Positions 54,071-62,288 of a stretch of 64,000 nt of DNA are shown piece after piece. The notes under the pieces are model-generated. The model was not told where the DNA came from. It saw only the letters and a program-made list of their open reading frames with translations, and did no database searches. Location: the NCBI GenBank assembly GCA_017533915.1, contig JAFWHX010000005.1, positions 124,001 through 188,000 of the forward strand, read 5' to 3'. How positions within the stretch are numbered: the stretch's first letter is position 1; every line of letters begins with the position of its first letter. Position numbers and translations under genes: made by a program. The stretch is from Eubacterium sp. (lineage in GTDB: Bacteria > Bacillota > Clostridia > Peptostreptococcales > Anaerovoracaceae).

Positions 54071-56068
54071 ATGCTAGATGAGTATTTAAAGGCGCAGAAA
54101 GCTGCGCAGCGTGAATATAAGGCGAGGATAGCCAGAGGCGAGCTGCCTTTTGTCGAGGCGCTTGACGATATCGTTCCGGACAGTAATGTCATGAAGCATC
54201 AGGAACTGGGGACGATCGAGATACCAACCTGGCTCATAAGCGGCACCATGACGAGGGCGCGGCAGAATTCTTTTGCTGCGAACTTCATGCCGCTTCTTGA
54301 AGCGGACTCAGAGTTCGCGGCCAAGTGGGAGAATCTCTATCAGGCGCAGCTTGACGAGGGGTTCCACAGCGCTATCAAAGTCTATGAGTATCTGCACAGG
54401 TTTTATGTGCAGGAGGGGAACAAGCGGGTCTCAGTAAGCCGCTTTCTTGACATGCCGACGATCATGGCGTCAGTGACCAGGGTGATCCCTGATGACGAGA
54501 CTCTTAAAGCTCATCCGATATATGCGGAATTCCTGGATTTCTACAAAGTATGTCCGATCTACGACCTGGAGTGCCGTGAACCCGGGACTTATCGTGAGAT
54601 AGCAAAACTGCTCGGGCGCAGTATCGGCCAGGATGAAGATCCATGGCCGGAAGATCTCGTACGGTCGCTCCAGTCAGCATACTGGCACTTCACACGTGTG
54701 CTCGAGGCGATGCAGGGAAAGCTTTCGGAGATGCCGAGAGGCGACGCCTTCCTGGTGTATCTCAGGATCTACACGAATGACGCGCTGAGCTCCAAATCGA
54801 ACAAAGAGATCGATCAGCGCCTCAACAGGATCAAAAACGAGCTTTTTACAGCCCAGAACAAAGACAGCGTCTCGCTTGTCGAATCATCCGAAGAAGCCAT
54901 CAAAGCCGGCGACGGTGACGGCAGTGGTATACCAAAGCCTTCTGCGCTGGTCGGGAAGGTCATCTCTTCTCTTACATATACAAAGAAGAAACCGCTGAAG
55001 TGTGCGTTCGTATATGACAGGAAGCCTGAAGTATCCAACTGGATAATGAACCACGAGAACGGAAGGAAACAGCTGGAGAAAGCTTTTGATGGAATAGTGG
55101 CGACGAAGGTGTTCACCGGAGCAGGCCCGGCGACGGGAAGCGCTGCTCTGGACGAAGGATCGGGCAATACGCTGGAAGCTATCGACGCCGCCGCTGAATG
55201 GGGTGCAGACGTGGTATTCACAGTCTCGCCTACTCAGCTTGACGACGCTCTCAGAGCCGCGATCAAATATAAGGATATCATCTTCCTGAACTGTTCTGTT
55301 AATATAGCCCGCCAGGCTGTCCGCACATACTATTCCAAACTGTACGAGGCAAAATTCCTGGCAGGGATCGTCGCGGCTGTATATTCTGATAATCATAAGA
55401 TAGGATACTGCTCCGACTATCCTATCTACGGAACGATAGCCGCGATCAACGCATTCGCAAGAGGCGCGGCGATGATAGACCCTGAAGCTGAGATCTACCT
55501 TGACTGGAAAAGCAGACAGGATGGAAACTGGTGGCATACGATGGAAGAACAGGGGATCCGTGTGATCTCGGCAGTAAGCTCCACACATCCTGTTGACGGA
55601 AGCAGCACTTACGGCGTGTTCAGGATAGAAGAGGACGGATCCATAAGACATCTTGCCGCTCCTGTATGGAAATGGGGTCAGTTCTACACTGTGATAGTAA
55701 GAACGATAATCGACGGCACATACAACGCCAAGCGGGTGAGCCGGAAGGATCAGGCGACCAATTACTGGTGGGGCATGCAGTCTGGTGTGGTAGACCTTGC
55801 TCTTGGCGAGAGCATATCGCCATATACGCGTGCTCTGGTGAGCATGCTCAAGGAAGGCATAGTGAACTCAGCGATAACTCCATTTGACGGCGAGCTTACG
55901 AGTCAGGACGGATGCGTGAAGAAAGAATCAGATCCTCCGCTCACGAGCATGGACATAATAAACATGGACTGGCTGAATGAGAATATAATAGGCGAGATAC
56001 CGTCAAAAGAGAAGCTGAATGAAGAGGCAAAAGCCACGGTCAGCGTAAGCGGCGTGAAAGAGAAATAA
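54071..56068 (+). CDS. BMP-domain protein without signal peptide, N-terminal ParB-like region
   Basis: A 665-residue protein. The C-terminal 340 residues are a BMP (PnrA-like) nucleoside-binding fold: LKCAFVYDRKPEVSNWIMNHENG near residue 315, GADVVFTVSPTQLDDAL near 385, and LYEAKFLAGIVAAVYSD near 425. There is no signal peptide or lipobox. The N-terminal 225 residues contain YEYLHRFYVQEGNKRVSVSR near 95-115, similar to the ParB/sulfiredoxin EGNKRV-type nucleotide or DNA-binding loop. It may be a cytosolic nucleoside-sensing regulator instead of a transporter subunit. No ABC genes adjoin it; a metallophosphoesterase gene follows. Confidence 0.8.
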   Translation: MLDEYLKAQKAAQREYKARIARGELPFVEALDDIVPDSNVMKHQELGTIEIPTWLISGTMTRARQNSFAANFMPLLEADSEFAAKWENLYQAQLDEGFHSAIKVYEYLHRFYVQEGNKRVSVSRFLDMPTIMASVTRVIPDDETLKAHPIYAEFLDFYKVCPIYDLECREPGTYREIAKLLGRSIGQDEDPWPEDLVRSLQSAYWHFTRVLEAMQGKLSEMPRGDAFLVYLRIYTNDALSSKSNKEIDQRLNRIKNELFTAQNKDSVSLVESSEEAIKAGDGDGSGIPKPSALVGKVISSLTYTKKKPLKCAFVYDRKPEVSNWIMNHENGRKQLEKAFDGIVATKVFTGAGPATGSAALDEGSGNTLEAIDAAAEWGADVVFTVSPTQLDDALRAAIKYKDIIFLNCSVNIARQAVRTYYSKLYEAKFLAGIVAAVYSDNHKIGYCSDYPIYGTIAAINAFARGAAMIDPEAEIYLDWKSRQDGNWWHTMEEQGIRVISAVSSTHPVDGSSTYGVFRIEEDGSIRHLAAPVWKWGQFYTVIVRTIIDGTYNAKRVSRKDQATNYWWGMQSGVVDLALGESISPYTRALVSMLKEGIVNSAITPFDGELTSQDGCVKKESDPPLTSMDIINMDWLNENIIGEIPSKEKLNEEAKATVSVSGVKEK

Positions 56069-56150
56069 CTTCCGGGGGAAAAAGCGGATAATTACGTAAG
56101 AACAAATCGGGCGGTGCTGCTGAATCAGATGTAAGCGATCATGAATTGAT

Positions 56151-56930
56151 ATGAAAGTACTTTGTATTTCAGACAATGAATTGAATGAACTTTATCAGGG
56201 ATGGACTGATGAGGAGGCCGAGAAACTCAAGGACATCAGTCTTATCCTTTCCGCGGGCGATCTTGATCCTGAGTATCTTGAATTCATAGAGACGATGCTG
56301 AATGTGCCGTTGCTGTATGTCCGCGGGAACCACGATTCGCGGTATGATGAGGAGCCGCCGGAAGGGTGCATAGACATTGATGATAAAGTTGTTGAGATAA
56401 TGATCGGGGAAGATGGATCTGCCGATATCTGCGAGAACGTGATACAGGGGATCCAGGGCGCAAAAGCCGGGATAGCTGAAAAGGCTGGCTTAAGGGATTC
56501 GTCGCGCCTGATACGTCTTGCGGGGCTTGGGGGCTCGATCACGCTGAATGATGATGCCACAGAAGCTTATCAGCCTGAAGATGAATATACTGAGGGCGAG
56601 ATGAAAGCACGTGTCAGGAAAGTCAGCTGGATCCTGAAAAACTATGCGATGGCAGACAGAGTCCTGTCAGGGAGCAGGTCAGGACATAGTCAGGTGCGTC
56701 CGCCGCTTGATATCCTGCTCACTCACTCACCGGCAGAAGGCCATGGCGATCTGCCGGATCCTGCACATATAGGTTTCAGATGTTTCAATGAGATTTTGAT
56801 GGATATGAAGCCGCAGTACCATATCTACGGCCATGTTCACATGGAATACGGACGGATAACCAGGGAAAATACGCATGAGTCGGGGACATGCAGCATCAAT
56901 GTGTGCGGAATGTATATACTTGAGATATGA
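56151..56930 (+). CDS. Metallophosphoesterase family protein
   Basis: A 259-residue calcineurin-like phosphoesterase. Metal motifs are LSAGDLDPEY near residue 35, YVRGNHDSRY near 58, LTHSPAEGHGD near 190 and YGHVHMEYG near 225. The first motif is SDNE in place of the usual DxH, so one metal ligand may differ. A loop near residues 100-130 is unusual. It overlaps the DUF362 frame slightly, and the ribosome site is weak. Confidence 0.8.
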   Translation: MKVLCISDNELNELYQGWTDEEAEKLKDISLILSAGDLDPEYLEFIETMLNVPLLYVRGNHDSRYDEEPPEGCIDIDDKVVEIMIGEDGSADICENVIQGIQGAKAGIAEKAGLRDSSRLIRLAGLGGSITLNDDATEAYQPEDEYTEGEMKARVRKVSWILKNYAMADRVLSGSRSGHSQVRPPLDILLTHSPAEGHGDLPDPAHIGFRCFNEILMDMKPQYHIYGHVHMEYGRITRENTHESGTCSINVCGMYILEI

Positions 56931-56998
56931 TGGATAATACAGGCCGTGATCAGGCCTTGGATATTAGATGCGGTAAAGAGAAAGAACGGAGGGCAGAT

Positions 56999-58051
56999 AT
57001 GATAAGACCAGCAGCCGGAAAGGGCGGAGAGCACTATGTACCTTACGATGAGAGAACAGGTGATGAGTCTGTAGTGTTTTTCACACGTGATCTCTCGCCG
57101 GAGGGAATGATAAAGATCTATGACAGAGTGAGCCAGGTGCTCGAAGGCAGGATCGCGGTAAAACTTCACACTGGTGAGGCAGAAGGCCCGAACTTTCTTC
57201 CGAGACCGTGGGTCAGAGAACTGTTCGAAACCCGCCTGAACGATTTTGAATACGCTTCGATAGTGGAGACGAATACCTACTATAAAGGAAGCAGATACAC
57301 GACCGAGGAGCACAGGAAAACACTTGAGACAAACGGCTGGACTTTCTGCCCTGTCGATATAACGGACGCTGAAGGTGTCGCCGCGCTTCCGGTGAAGGAT
57401 GGAAAGTGGTTCGATGAGATGCATGTCGGAAAAGATCTTCTGGATTATGATTCTCTTCTCGTGCTCACACACTTCAAAGGCCATACGATGGGAGGCTTCG
57501 GAGGAAGCAACAAGAACATAGGGATCGGATGCGCCGACGGCCGCATAGGTAAGAAAGCGATCCACACGGCGGCAGGATCTGACGACATGTGGAGCATAGA
57601 TGAAGAAGAGCTTATGGAGAGGATGACCGAGAGCACCAAATCTGTAGTAGATCACTTTGCGGGACACATATGCTTTGTCAATACGATGAGGAACATGTCA
57701 GTCTCCTGCGACTGTGAAGGAACTCAGGCGGAGCCTGTAGTCACGCCTGACGTCGGGATCCTGGCTTCTCTCGATATCCTTGCTGTCGACAACGCCTGCG
57801 TTGATATGGTGTACAGCCTTCCGGAAAACGGCGGGAAGGCTTTGATCGAGAGGATAGAGACGCGCCACGGCCTGAGACAGCTGAGCTACATGAAAGAACT
57901 CGGCATGGGAAATGACAGATACCACCTTATCGACATAGACAACGATGACCGCGAGATCACCGCAGAAGAGGCGACGGCCGGAATAAAGCCTGTATGGCTT
58001 CCGGATATCTATAACGTTTTCTGGGGCAGGAACAAAAAGCCCGAGGATTGA
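56999..58051 (+). CDS. DUF362 domain protein
   Basis: A 350-residue protein of the DUF362 family: VVFFTRDLSPEGMIKIYDRV near residue 25, VKLHTGEAEGPNFLPRPWV near 50, THFKGHTMGGFGGSNKNIGIG near 160. DUF362 members often carry a ferredoxin domain and act near redox enzymes; this one has no CxxCxxC cluster and only scattered Cys. ATG 56999 is chosen because CGGAGGG lies 5 bp upstream, and the frame from 56927 adds 24 polar residues. Confidence 0.85.
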   Translation: MIRPAAGKGGEHYVPYDERTGDESVVFFTRDLSPEGMIKIYDRVSQVLEGRIAVKLHTGEAEGPNFLPRPWVRELFETRLNDFEYASIVETNTYYKGSRYTTEEHRKTLETNGWTFCPVDITDAEGVAALPVKDGKWFDEMHVGKDLLDYDSLLVLTHFKGHTMGGFGGSNKNIGIGCADGRIGKKAIHTAAGSDDMWSIDEEELMERMTESTKSVVDHFAGHICFVNTMRNMSVSCDCEGTQAEPVVTPDVGILASLDILAVDNACVDMVYSLPENGGKALIERIETRHGLRQLSYMKELGMGNDRYHLIDIDNDDREITAEEATAGIKPVWLPDIYNVFWGRNKKPED

Positions 58052-58181
58052 TGCAGCAGGCTTATCGCCGCTGAAGAAGCTCTGATGATGCCCTCGCTGC
58101 AGGCGGGACTACACGCCTCGGAGCAGAGAGACTGCACTACTCGGAGCAGAGCGGCGGGGAACAGATACAAAGGAGAGAAAA

Positions 58182-59030
58182 ATGGCAAGTGGAAGAATGG
58201 AATTCCATGCGGAATCAATAATGCAGCACGCCAACTTTGCGTACGTGCTGCCGTACGATATGCCGATGGAAGAAGTCAAAGAACCGAAATACTATGAACG
58301 TGAGCCGAAGTCGCTCATACTTCTGCACGGGCTTACCGGGACAGACACTGACTGGCTGTTCGGCGGAGTCGCTCAGATAATGGCGATGCAGTACAACCTC
58401 GCTATATTCATGCCGACTACAGGTAATTCATTCTATCTGGACAAAGGATATACCGGCGCCAACTATGCGACATACGTGGGTGAAGAGCTCCCTGATTTTA
58501 TACATAAGGTGTTCGGATTCTGCGAGAGCAGGGAGAATACGCTGGTCGGCGGTCTCTCGATGGGAGGATACGGCGCGCTCCATACAGCGTTCACATATCC
58601 GGAGAAATTTTCAGGGTGCATCGGCTTGTCGTCAGCAGTCGTGATCAAAAGCGCTGTCGAGAGGTTCCGCAGAGAAGGCTTTCTCGACGATGCGCCTGCC
58701 GATCAAAACCCAGATCCTTCAGAGGATCCGGTGGGCGATGTTCTGCCGCTTCCAATGCTTCTTGATATTTTCGGAGATCCGAAGAAGCTTGAAGGATCAG
58801 ATAAGGATCTGGAGGCTTTGTTTAAGAAGCTGAAAGCGTCCGGTGCAGACATCCCGAAACTCTACATGGCCATAGGAACAGATGACAGCCTGCTTGAAGC
58901 AAACAGGGATTTTGTCCGGTTCCTGAAGAAAGAAGGAGCAGACATCACATATGAAGAGGGCCCGGGGATCCATGACTGGATCTTCTGGAACGAGTACATC
59001 GACCGCGGGTTGAAGAATCTGCTCGGGTAA
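58182..59030 (+). CDS. Esterase of the EstA/tributyrin-esterase type
   Basis: A 282-residue alpha/beta hydrolase. The oxyanion segment LLHGLTGTDTDWLFGG is near residue 45, the nucleophile elbow GGLSMGGYGALH near 125 (Ser of SMGG), and the catalytic His is in GIHDWIFWNEYI near 265. No signal peptide is seen. It resembles S-formylglutathione hydrolase and acetyl esterases of this fold; the ester substrate is unknown. AAAGGAG precedes the ATG. The 130-bp gap before it has CTCGGAGCAGAG twice. Confidence 0.85.
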   Translation: MASGRMEFHAESIMQHANFAYVLPYDMPMEEVKEPKYYEREPKSLILLHGLTGTDTDWLFGGVAQIMAMQYNLAIFMPTTGNSFYLDKGYTGANYATYVGEELPDFIHKVFGFCESRENTLVGGLSMGGYGALHTAFTYPEKFSGCIGLSSAVVIKSAVERFRREGFLDDAPADQNPDPSEDPVGDVLPLPMLLDIFGDPKKLEGSDKDLEALFKKLKASGADIPKLYMAIGTDDSLLEANRDFVRFLKKEGADITYEEGPGIHDWIFWNEYIDRGLKNLLG

Positions 59031-59095
59031 ATTTGCAAAGCACAGAACACGGAGTTCATCTTCGGCCATATCTCATGACCGTACAAAATTTCATA

Positions 59096-59137
59096 TAATA
59101 GAAGAGCGCGTCCAGCTAATAGAAGAGCGCGTCCAGC
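59096..59137. repeat. 21-bp tandem direct repeat
   Basis: TAATAGAAGAGCGCGTCCAGC occurs at 59096-59116 and again at 59117-59137 without change. The second copy forms the left arm of the terminator that follows; the first is a spare arm. Confidence 0.85.
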
Positions 59138-59206
59138 GAGGCGATTTTTGTTCAGTTGGTTTTGATCCAGCTGTTGTGACCGCCTCACAGATCTGGGCGC
59201 GCTTTT
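59124..59206 (+). terminator. Large terminator-like hairpin after the esterase gene
   Basis: GAGCGCGTCCAGCGAGGCG (59125-59143) pairs with CGCCTCACAGATCTGGGCGCGC (59180-59201) with an internal loop, followed by TTTTT. The loop is about 36 nt. Confidence 0.6.
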
Positions 59207-59235
59207 TGGTGCAAATATATTATGCAGGGACAGCC

Positions 59236-59323
59236 GTATAATACAAGGATGCCGGCTGCATAATACAAGGATGCCGGCCGAGTGATTCTAATATGCCGGC
59301 TGTATGATACAAGGATGCCGGTT
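59236..59323. repeat. 22-bp tandem repeat, four copies
   Basis: Units start at 59236, 59258, 59280 and 59302, consensus GYATAATACAAGGATGCCGGCY. Each ends in a GCCGGC-like core; two diverged copies continue to about 59370, into the 3' end of the hydrolase gene. The 59031-59360 gap holds only this, the direct repeat and the terminator. Confidence 0.8.
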
Positions 59324-59360
59324 GTGCTGCTATCATAGTACGGGTATGCCGGCCGTGCTG

Positions 59361-60185
59361 TTATTCTGCCAGGAATGAGTCGAATACCTTATTCCATTCA
59401 TCAGGATACTCGAAAAACATCAGATGCCCGCCCATGACATGTGTTCTGTAGCCAGGAAGCTGCTTCTCAACAAAAGGTTTTGCAACATCTGCCCAGTGTT
59501 CTGCGATGAACATCAGGCTCGGGAACGTAGCGCCAAGATCTTTTGCCGTTTCAAGATAATTAGAATAAATGGCGTCACAGAACAGAGCTTTTGCTACCCA
59601 GTATGGAGTGCGGGCGGACATATCAAGGATGTACTCCAGCTCTTCAGGCTTCATGTTGTGCTGTATCATTATTTCTGTAGCGTAATCGCTGAAGAACGCA
59701 CGTGTACCCTCTGGTGTATTGAGTACACGAGTCGCGACTTCAGAAAGCTCTTCGATAGTGCCTTCTGTCCACCATTCAGGATCCGGATGAAGAGGGAGCG
59801 GAGACATATCGATAGTCACTACTTTACTAAGTTTTTCTTTACCGAATTGTTCAACATAGCTCCATATATCCAGATTTCCGGTGCTCCAGCCTACGAGCAC
59901 GATTTTGTCCAGACCGAGACCATCGATCAGTGATGCGAGATCAGCACCGTGAGTCTGATAATCATTTCCGTCAACAGGTTTTGATGAAAAGCCCTGGCCG
60001 CGGGGATCTATCGCTATAACTCTATGATCCTTTGAGTAATGATCTATCTGCGCTTTGAAGATCTCCCCGGAAAAAGTGAGCCCGGGAATGAAGATGATCG
60101 GGTCGCCGACTCCCTTCTCAAGGTAGTGCAGCTCCACATTCGGCGCAACCTCATAATATTTACTTTCAATACGATCTTCAGACAT
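59361..60185 (-). CDS. Alpha/beta hydrolase
   Basis: A 274-residue hydrolase. It begins MSEDRIESKYYEVAPNVELHY, with the oxyanion segment FIPGLTFSGEIFKAQ near residue 35, the nucleophile elbow LVGWSTGNLD near 100 and the C-terminal His in GGHLMFFEYPDEW near 255. The start is set by AAAGGAGGTAGG upstream of ATG 60185. The frame remains open for another 180 codons over the 93-bp array, but that part has the repeat period and lacks a ribosome site, so it is not coding. It is transcribed away from the array. Confidence 0.88.
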   Translation of the reverse strand: MSEDRIESKYYEVAPNVELHYLEKGVGDPIIFIPGLTFSGEIFKAQIDHYSKDHRVIAIDPRGQGFSSKPVDGNDYQTHGADLASLIDGLGLDKIVLVGWSTGNLDIWSYVEQFGKEKLSKVVTIDMSPLPLHPDPEWWTEGTIEELSEVATRVLNTPEGTRAFFSDYATEIMIQHNMKPEELEYILDMSARTPYWVAKALFCDAIYSNYLETAKDLGATFPSLMFIAEHWADVAKPFVEKQLPGYRTHVMGGHLMFFEYPDEWNKVFDSFLAE

Positions 60186-60219
60186 GATCCTACCTCCTTT
60201 TGTATGATCCAATATATAC

Positions 60220-60228
60220 AGTATACCA
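60220..60228 (-). promoter_or_regulatory. Extended -10 promoter of the alpha/beta hydrolase gene
   Basis: On the minus strand TGGTATACT fits TGnTATAMT, about 35 bp before the start codon. The upstream side runs into the first 93-bp repeat, so any -35 or activator site would be in the array. Confidence 0.5.
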
Positions 60229-60245
60229 TACATCAGAAAATACAT

Positions 60246-60709
60246 GATCCCGTCTACAGAAAGCAAAAAAGCAGCGAAAATGATCTCCTTTTGCATGATT
60301 TTACTCATTCTGTAGACAGAAACGGCCAGAAAACCCCTGATTCCATCTACAGAAAGCAAAAAACTAGCGAAAATGATCTCCTTTTGCATGATTTTACTCA
60401 TTCTGTAGACAGAAACGGCCAGAAAACCCCTGATTCCGTCTACAGAAAGCAAAAAACTAGCGAAAGTGATATCACTTTGCATGACTTTTCTCATTCTGTA
60501 GACAGAAACAGCTAAAAACCCCATGATTCCGTCTACAGAAAGTAAAAAAGAAGCGAAAGTGATATCATTTTGCATGATTTTACTCATTCTGTAGACAGAA
60601 ACTGCCAGAAATTCCATGATTCCGTCTACAGAAAGCAGAAAACTAACGAAAATGATATCACTTTGCACGATTTTTCTCATTCTGTAGACAGAAATAACCC
60701 CAAAGGAGG
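60246..60709. repeat. 93-bp structured tandem repeat array B, five units
   Basis: Units start at 60246, 60339, 60432, 60525 and 60618, exact 93-bp period, same orientation and consensus as array A at 35462. Arms GTCTACAGAA and TTCTGTAGAC are kept in all but one unit (ATCTACAGAA at 60345). The inner palindrome is AAAGTGATATCACTTT in the third unit, versus AAAATGATATCATTTT in array A, a paired change. The array lies between the divergent hydrolase and GyrI-like genes, in a 896-bp gap that is otherwise variant units and 40-bp repeats. Confidence 0.93.
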
Positions 60710-60880
60710 GATTCTGTAGAAAAAACAGCAAGAATTTGATGAAAAGTGTAATAAAACGAGTAATTTCGAAGCATTTTTCTACGGAAACGGTCTCAAAGGA
60801 GTGATTCTGTAGAAAAATCAGTAAGAATTTGATGAAAAGTGTAATAAAACGAGCAATTCCGATGCATTTCTCTACGGGGA
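60710..60880. repeat. Two variant terminal units of array B
   Basis: They begin at 60710 and 60803, again 93 bp apart, each opening GATTCTGTAGAAAAA and closing with TCTACGG. They share TTTGATGAAAAGTGTAATAAAACGAG. The first starts 92 bp after the last regular unit, the same offset as in array A. Confidence 0.85.
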
Positions 60881-60936
60881 CCTAAAGAGTGAACATTTTG
60901 GCAAGACTAGGAATCGATTATGCAGCAGACGTCACA

Positions 60937-61044
60937 ATAATCTGCGGTTTGTCGTACTGAGCAGGGTATCATTCACATAATCTGCGGTTTGTCGTGCAGA
61001 GCAGGGTAATATCCACATAAACTGCTGGTTTGACATGCAATCTA
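60937..61044. repeat. 40-bp tandem repeat before the GyrI-like gene
   Basis: ATAATCTGCGGTTTGTCGT begins at 60937 and 60977, and a diverged ATAAACTGCTGGTTTGACAT at 61017: a 40-bp period. The third copy has turned TTGTCG into TTGACA, which resembles a -35 element, with TATAAT shortly after (too close, 7 bp). The repeats are in the promoter region of the following gene. Confidence 0.7.
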
Positions 61045-61081
61045 TAATGAATAATAGGAAAAGTGCAAGGGGTGGTGCAAA

Positions 61082-61729
61082 TTGGCATTTGATTACAAGA
61101 AGGAATATAAAGAGTTTTATTTGCCGAAGGCAAAGCCGGAGATAGTTGATGTTCCTGTGATGAATTATGCTGCGGTACGCGGCAGTGGTGATCCGAATGA
61201 GGAGGACGGCGAATACAAGCAGGCGATAGGTCTTTTGTATGGCGTGGCATATACAATTAAGATGAGTAAGAAGGGCAGCCATCAGATCGATGGTTATTTT
61301 GATTATGTGGTACCGCCGCTTGAAGGTTTCTGGTGGCAGGATGGAATTGAAGGAGTCGACTACGGTAATAAGGGATCGTTCCAGTGGATCTCCGTGATCA
61401 GACTTCCGGATTTTGTGACTGAAGAGGAATTCGACTGGGCTGTAAAAGAAGCAGAGCTGAAGAAAAAGCAGGATTTCTCCAGGGTCGAGTTCCTGACTGT
61501 TGATGAAGGCCTTTGCGTTCAGTGCATGCATATCGGCCCCTACGATGATGAGCCGGAAACGGTCGCCAAGATGGACAGATATCTGGAAGAAAACGGATAT
61601 GAGAATGATCTTACTGATGAAAGACGGCATCATGAGATATATCTTTCAGACGTGAGGAAGACGGCACCGGAAAAGATGAAGACGGTGATAAGGCATCCGG
61701 TGAAAAAGCTGGGACAGAAACATGAGTAG
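61082..61729 (+). CDS. GyrI-like small-molecule-binding protein
   Basis: A 215-residue protein with the GyrI-like/SOUL-type effector-binding fold: PEIVDVPVMNYAAVRGSGDPNEEDGEYKQAI near residue 20, LYGVAYTIKM near 55 and CMQCMHIGPYDDEPETV-like CVQCMHIGPYDDEP near 145. Stand-alone members bind and may hydrolyse or sequester drugs. TTG 61082 is the start, with GGGGTGG about 8 bp upstream. Its stop overlaps the phosphatase frame by 8 bp. Confidence 0.88.
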   Translation: MAFDYKKEYKEFYLPKAKPEIVDVPVMNYAAVRGSGDPNEEDGEYKQAIGLLYGVAYTIKMSKKGSHQIDGYFDYVVPPLEGFWWQDGIEGVDYGNKGSFQWISVIRLPDFVTEEEFDWAVKEAELKKKQDFSRVEFLTVDEGLCVQCMHIGPYDDEPETVAKMDRYLEENGYENDLTDERRHHEIYLSDVRKTAPEKMKTVIRHPVKKLGQKHE

Positions 61730-62288
61730 CATCAGGAGCAGCGTCATGAGCAACATCGTAACCAGCACAAGGAGCAGCAACAGGACCAGCGCCAGGCTAG
61801 AAGGCAGGATAAAGATATTGTTCGTCTGCCACGGCAACATATGCAGGAGCCCGATGGCGGAGTTTGTGATGAAGGATCTGGTGGATAAGCGCGGGATCGC
61901 TGATCACTATGAGATAGCATCTGCCGCGACAAGTACAGAGGAGATCGGAAACCCGGTCTACCCGCCTGCGAAGGCGAAACTCGCTGAGCATGGTATTTCG
62001 TGCAAGGGCAAGCAGGCGAGGCAGATGACAAAAGATGATTATGCGTACTATGATTTGATCATCTTCATGGATAAATGGAATATACTGAACGCGAGAAGAT
62101 TCATAGGATTTGACAAGGCGCATAAGGCAAGCATGCTGCTGGATCACTGCGGCAGGGCAGGTGAGCAGGTCGCAGACCCATGGTATACAGATGACTTTGA
62201 CGCTGCATGGGACGATGTGGTGCAGGGCTGTGAAGGACTGATAGAAGAAATAGAAGGAAGCGGCATTCATGGAAAAGAAAAGGCCTGA
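61722..62288 (+). CDS. Low-molecular-weight protein tyrosine phosphatase
   Basis: A 188-residue enzyme. The P-loop VCHGNICRSPMAEF, with Cys near residue 38 and Arg seven later, and the general-acid loop DPWYTDDFDAAW near residue 150 are complete. It removes phosphate from protein tyrosine or arginine residues. A 28-residue Ser/Arg-rich N-terminal extension comes from DNA with GGAGCAGC-like repeats and may not be translated; no other clear start is nearer the core (ATG 61746 is possible). The Nudix gene overlaps its end. Confidence 0.9.
   Translation: MSSIRSSVMSNIVTSTRSSNRTSARLEGRIKILFVCHGNICRSPMAEFVMKDLVDKRGIADHYEIASAATSTEEIGNPVYPPAKAKLAEHGISCKGKQARQMTKDDYAYYDLIIFMDKWNILNARRFIGFDKAHKASMLLDHCGRAGEQVADPWYTDDFDAAWDDVVQGCEGLIEEIEGSGIHGKEKA

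Noticed and set aside
54884-55651. 255-residue minus-strand frame opposite the BMP-domain gene
   Set aside because: Composition and lack of domains indicate a shadow; the plus-strand protein has clear BMP motifs.
60186-60731. Long N-terminal extension of the alpha/beta hydrolase frame on the minus strand
   Set aside because: The extension is the 93-bp repeat read in frame (31-residue period) and the true start has a strong ribosome site at the 274-residue version.
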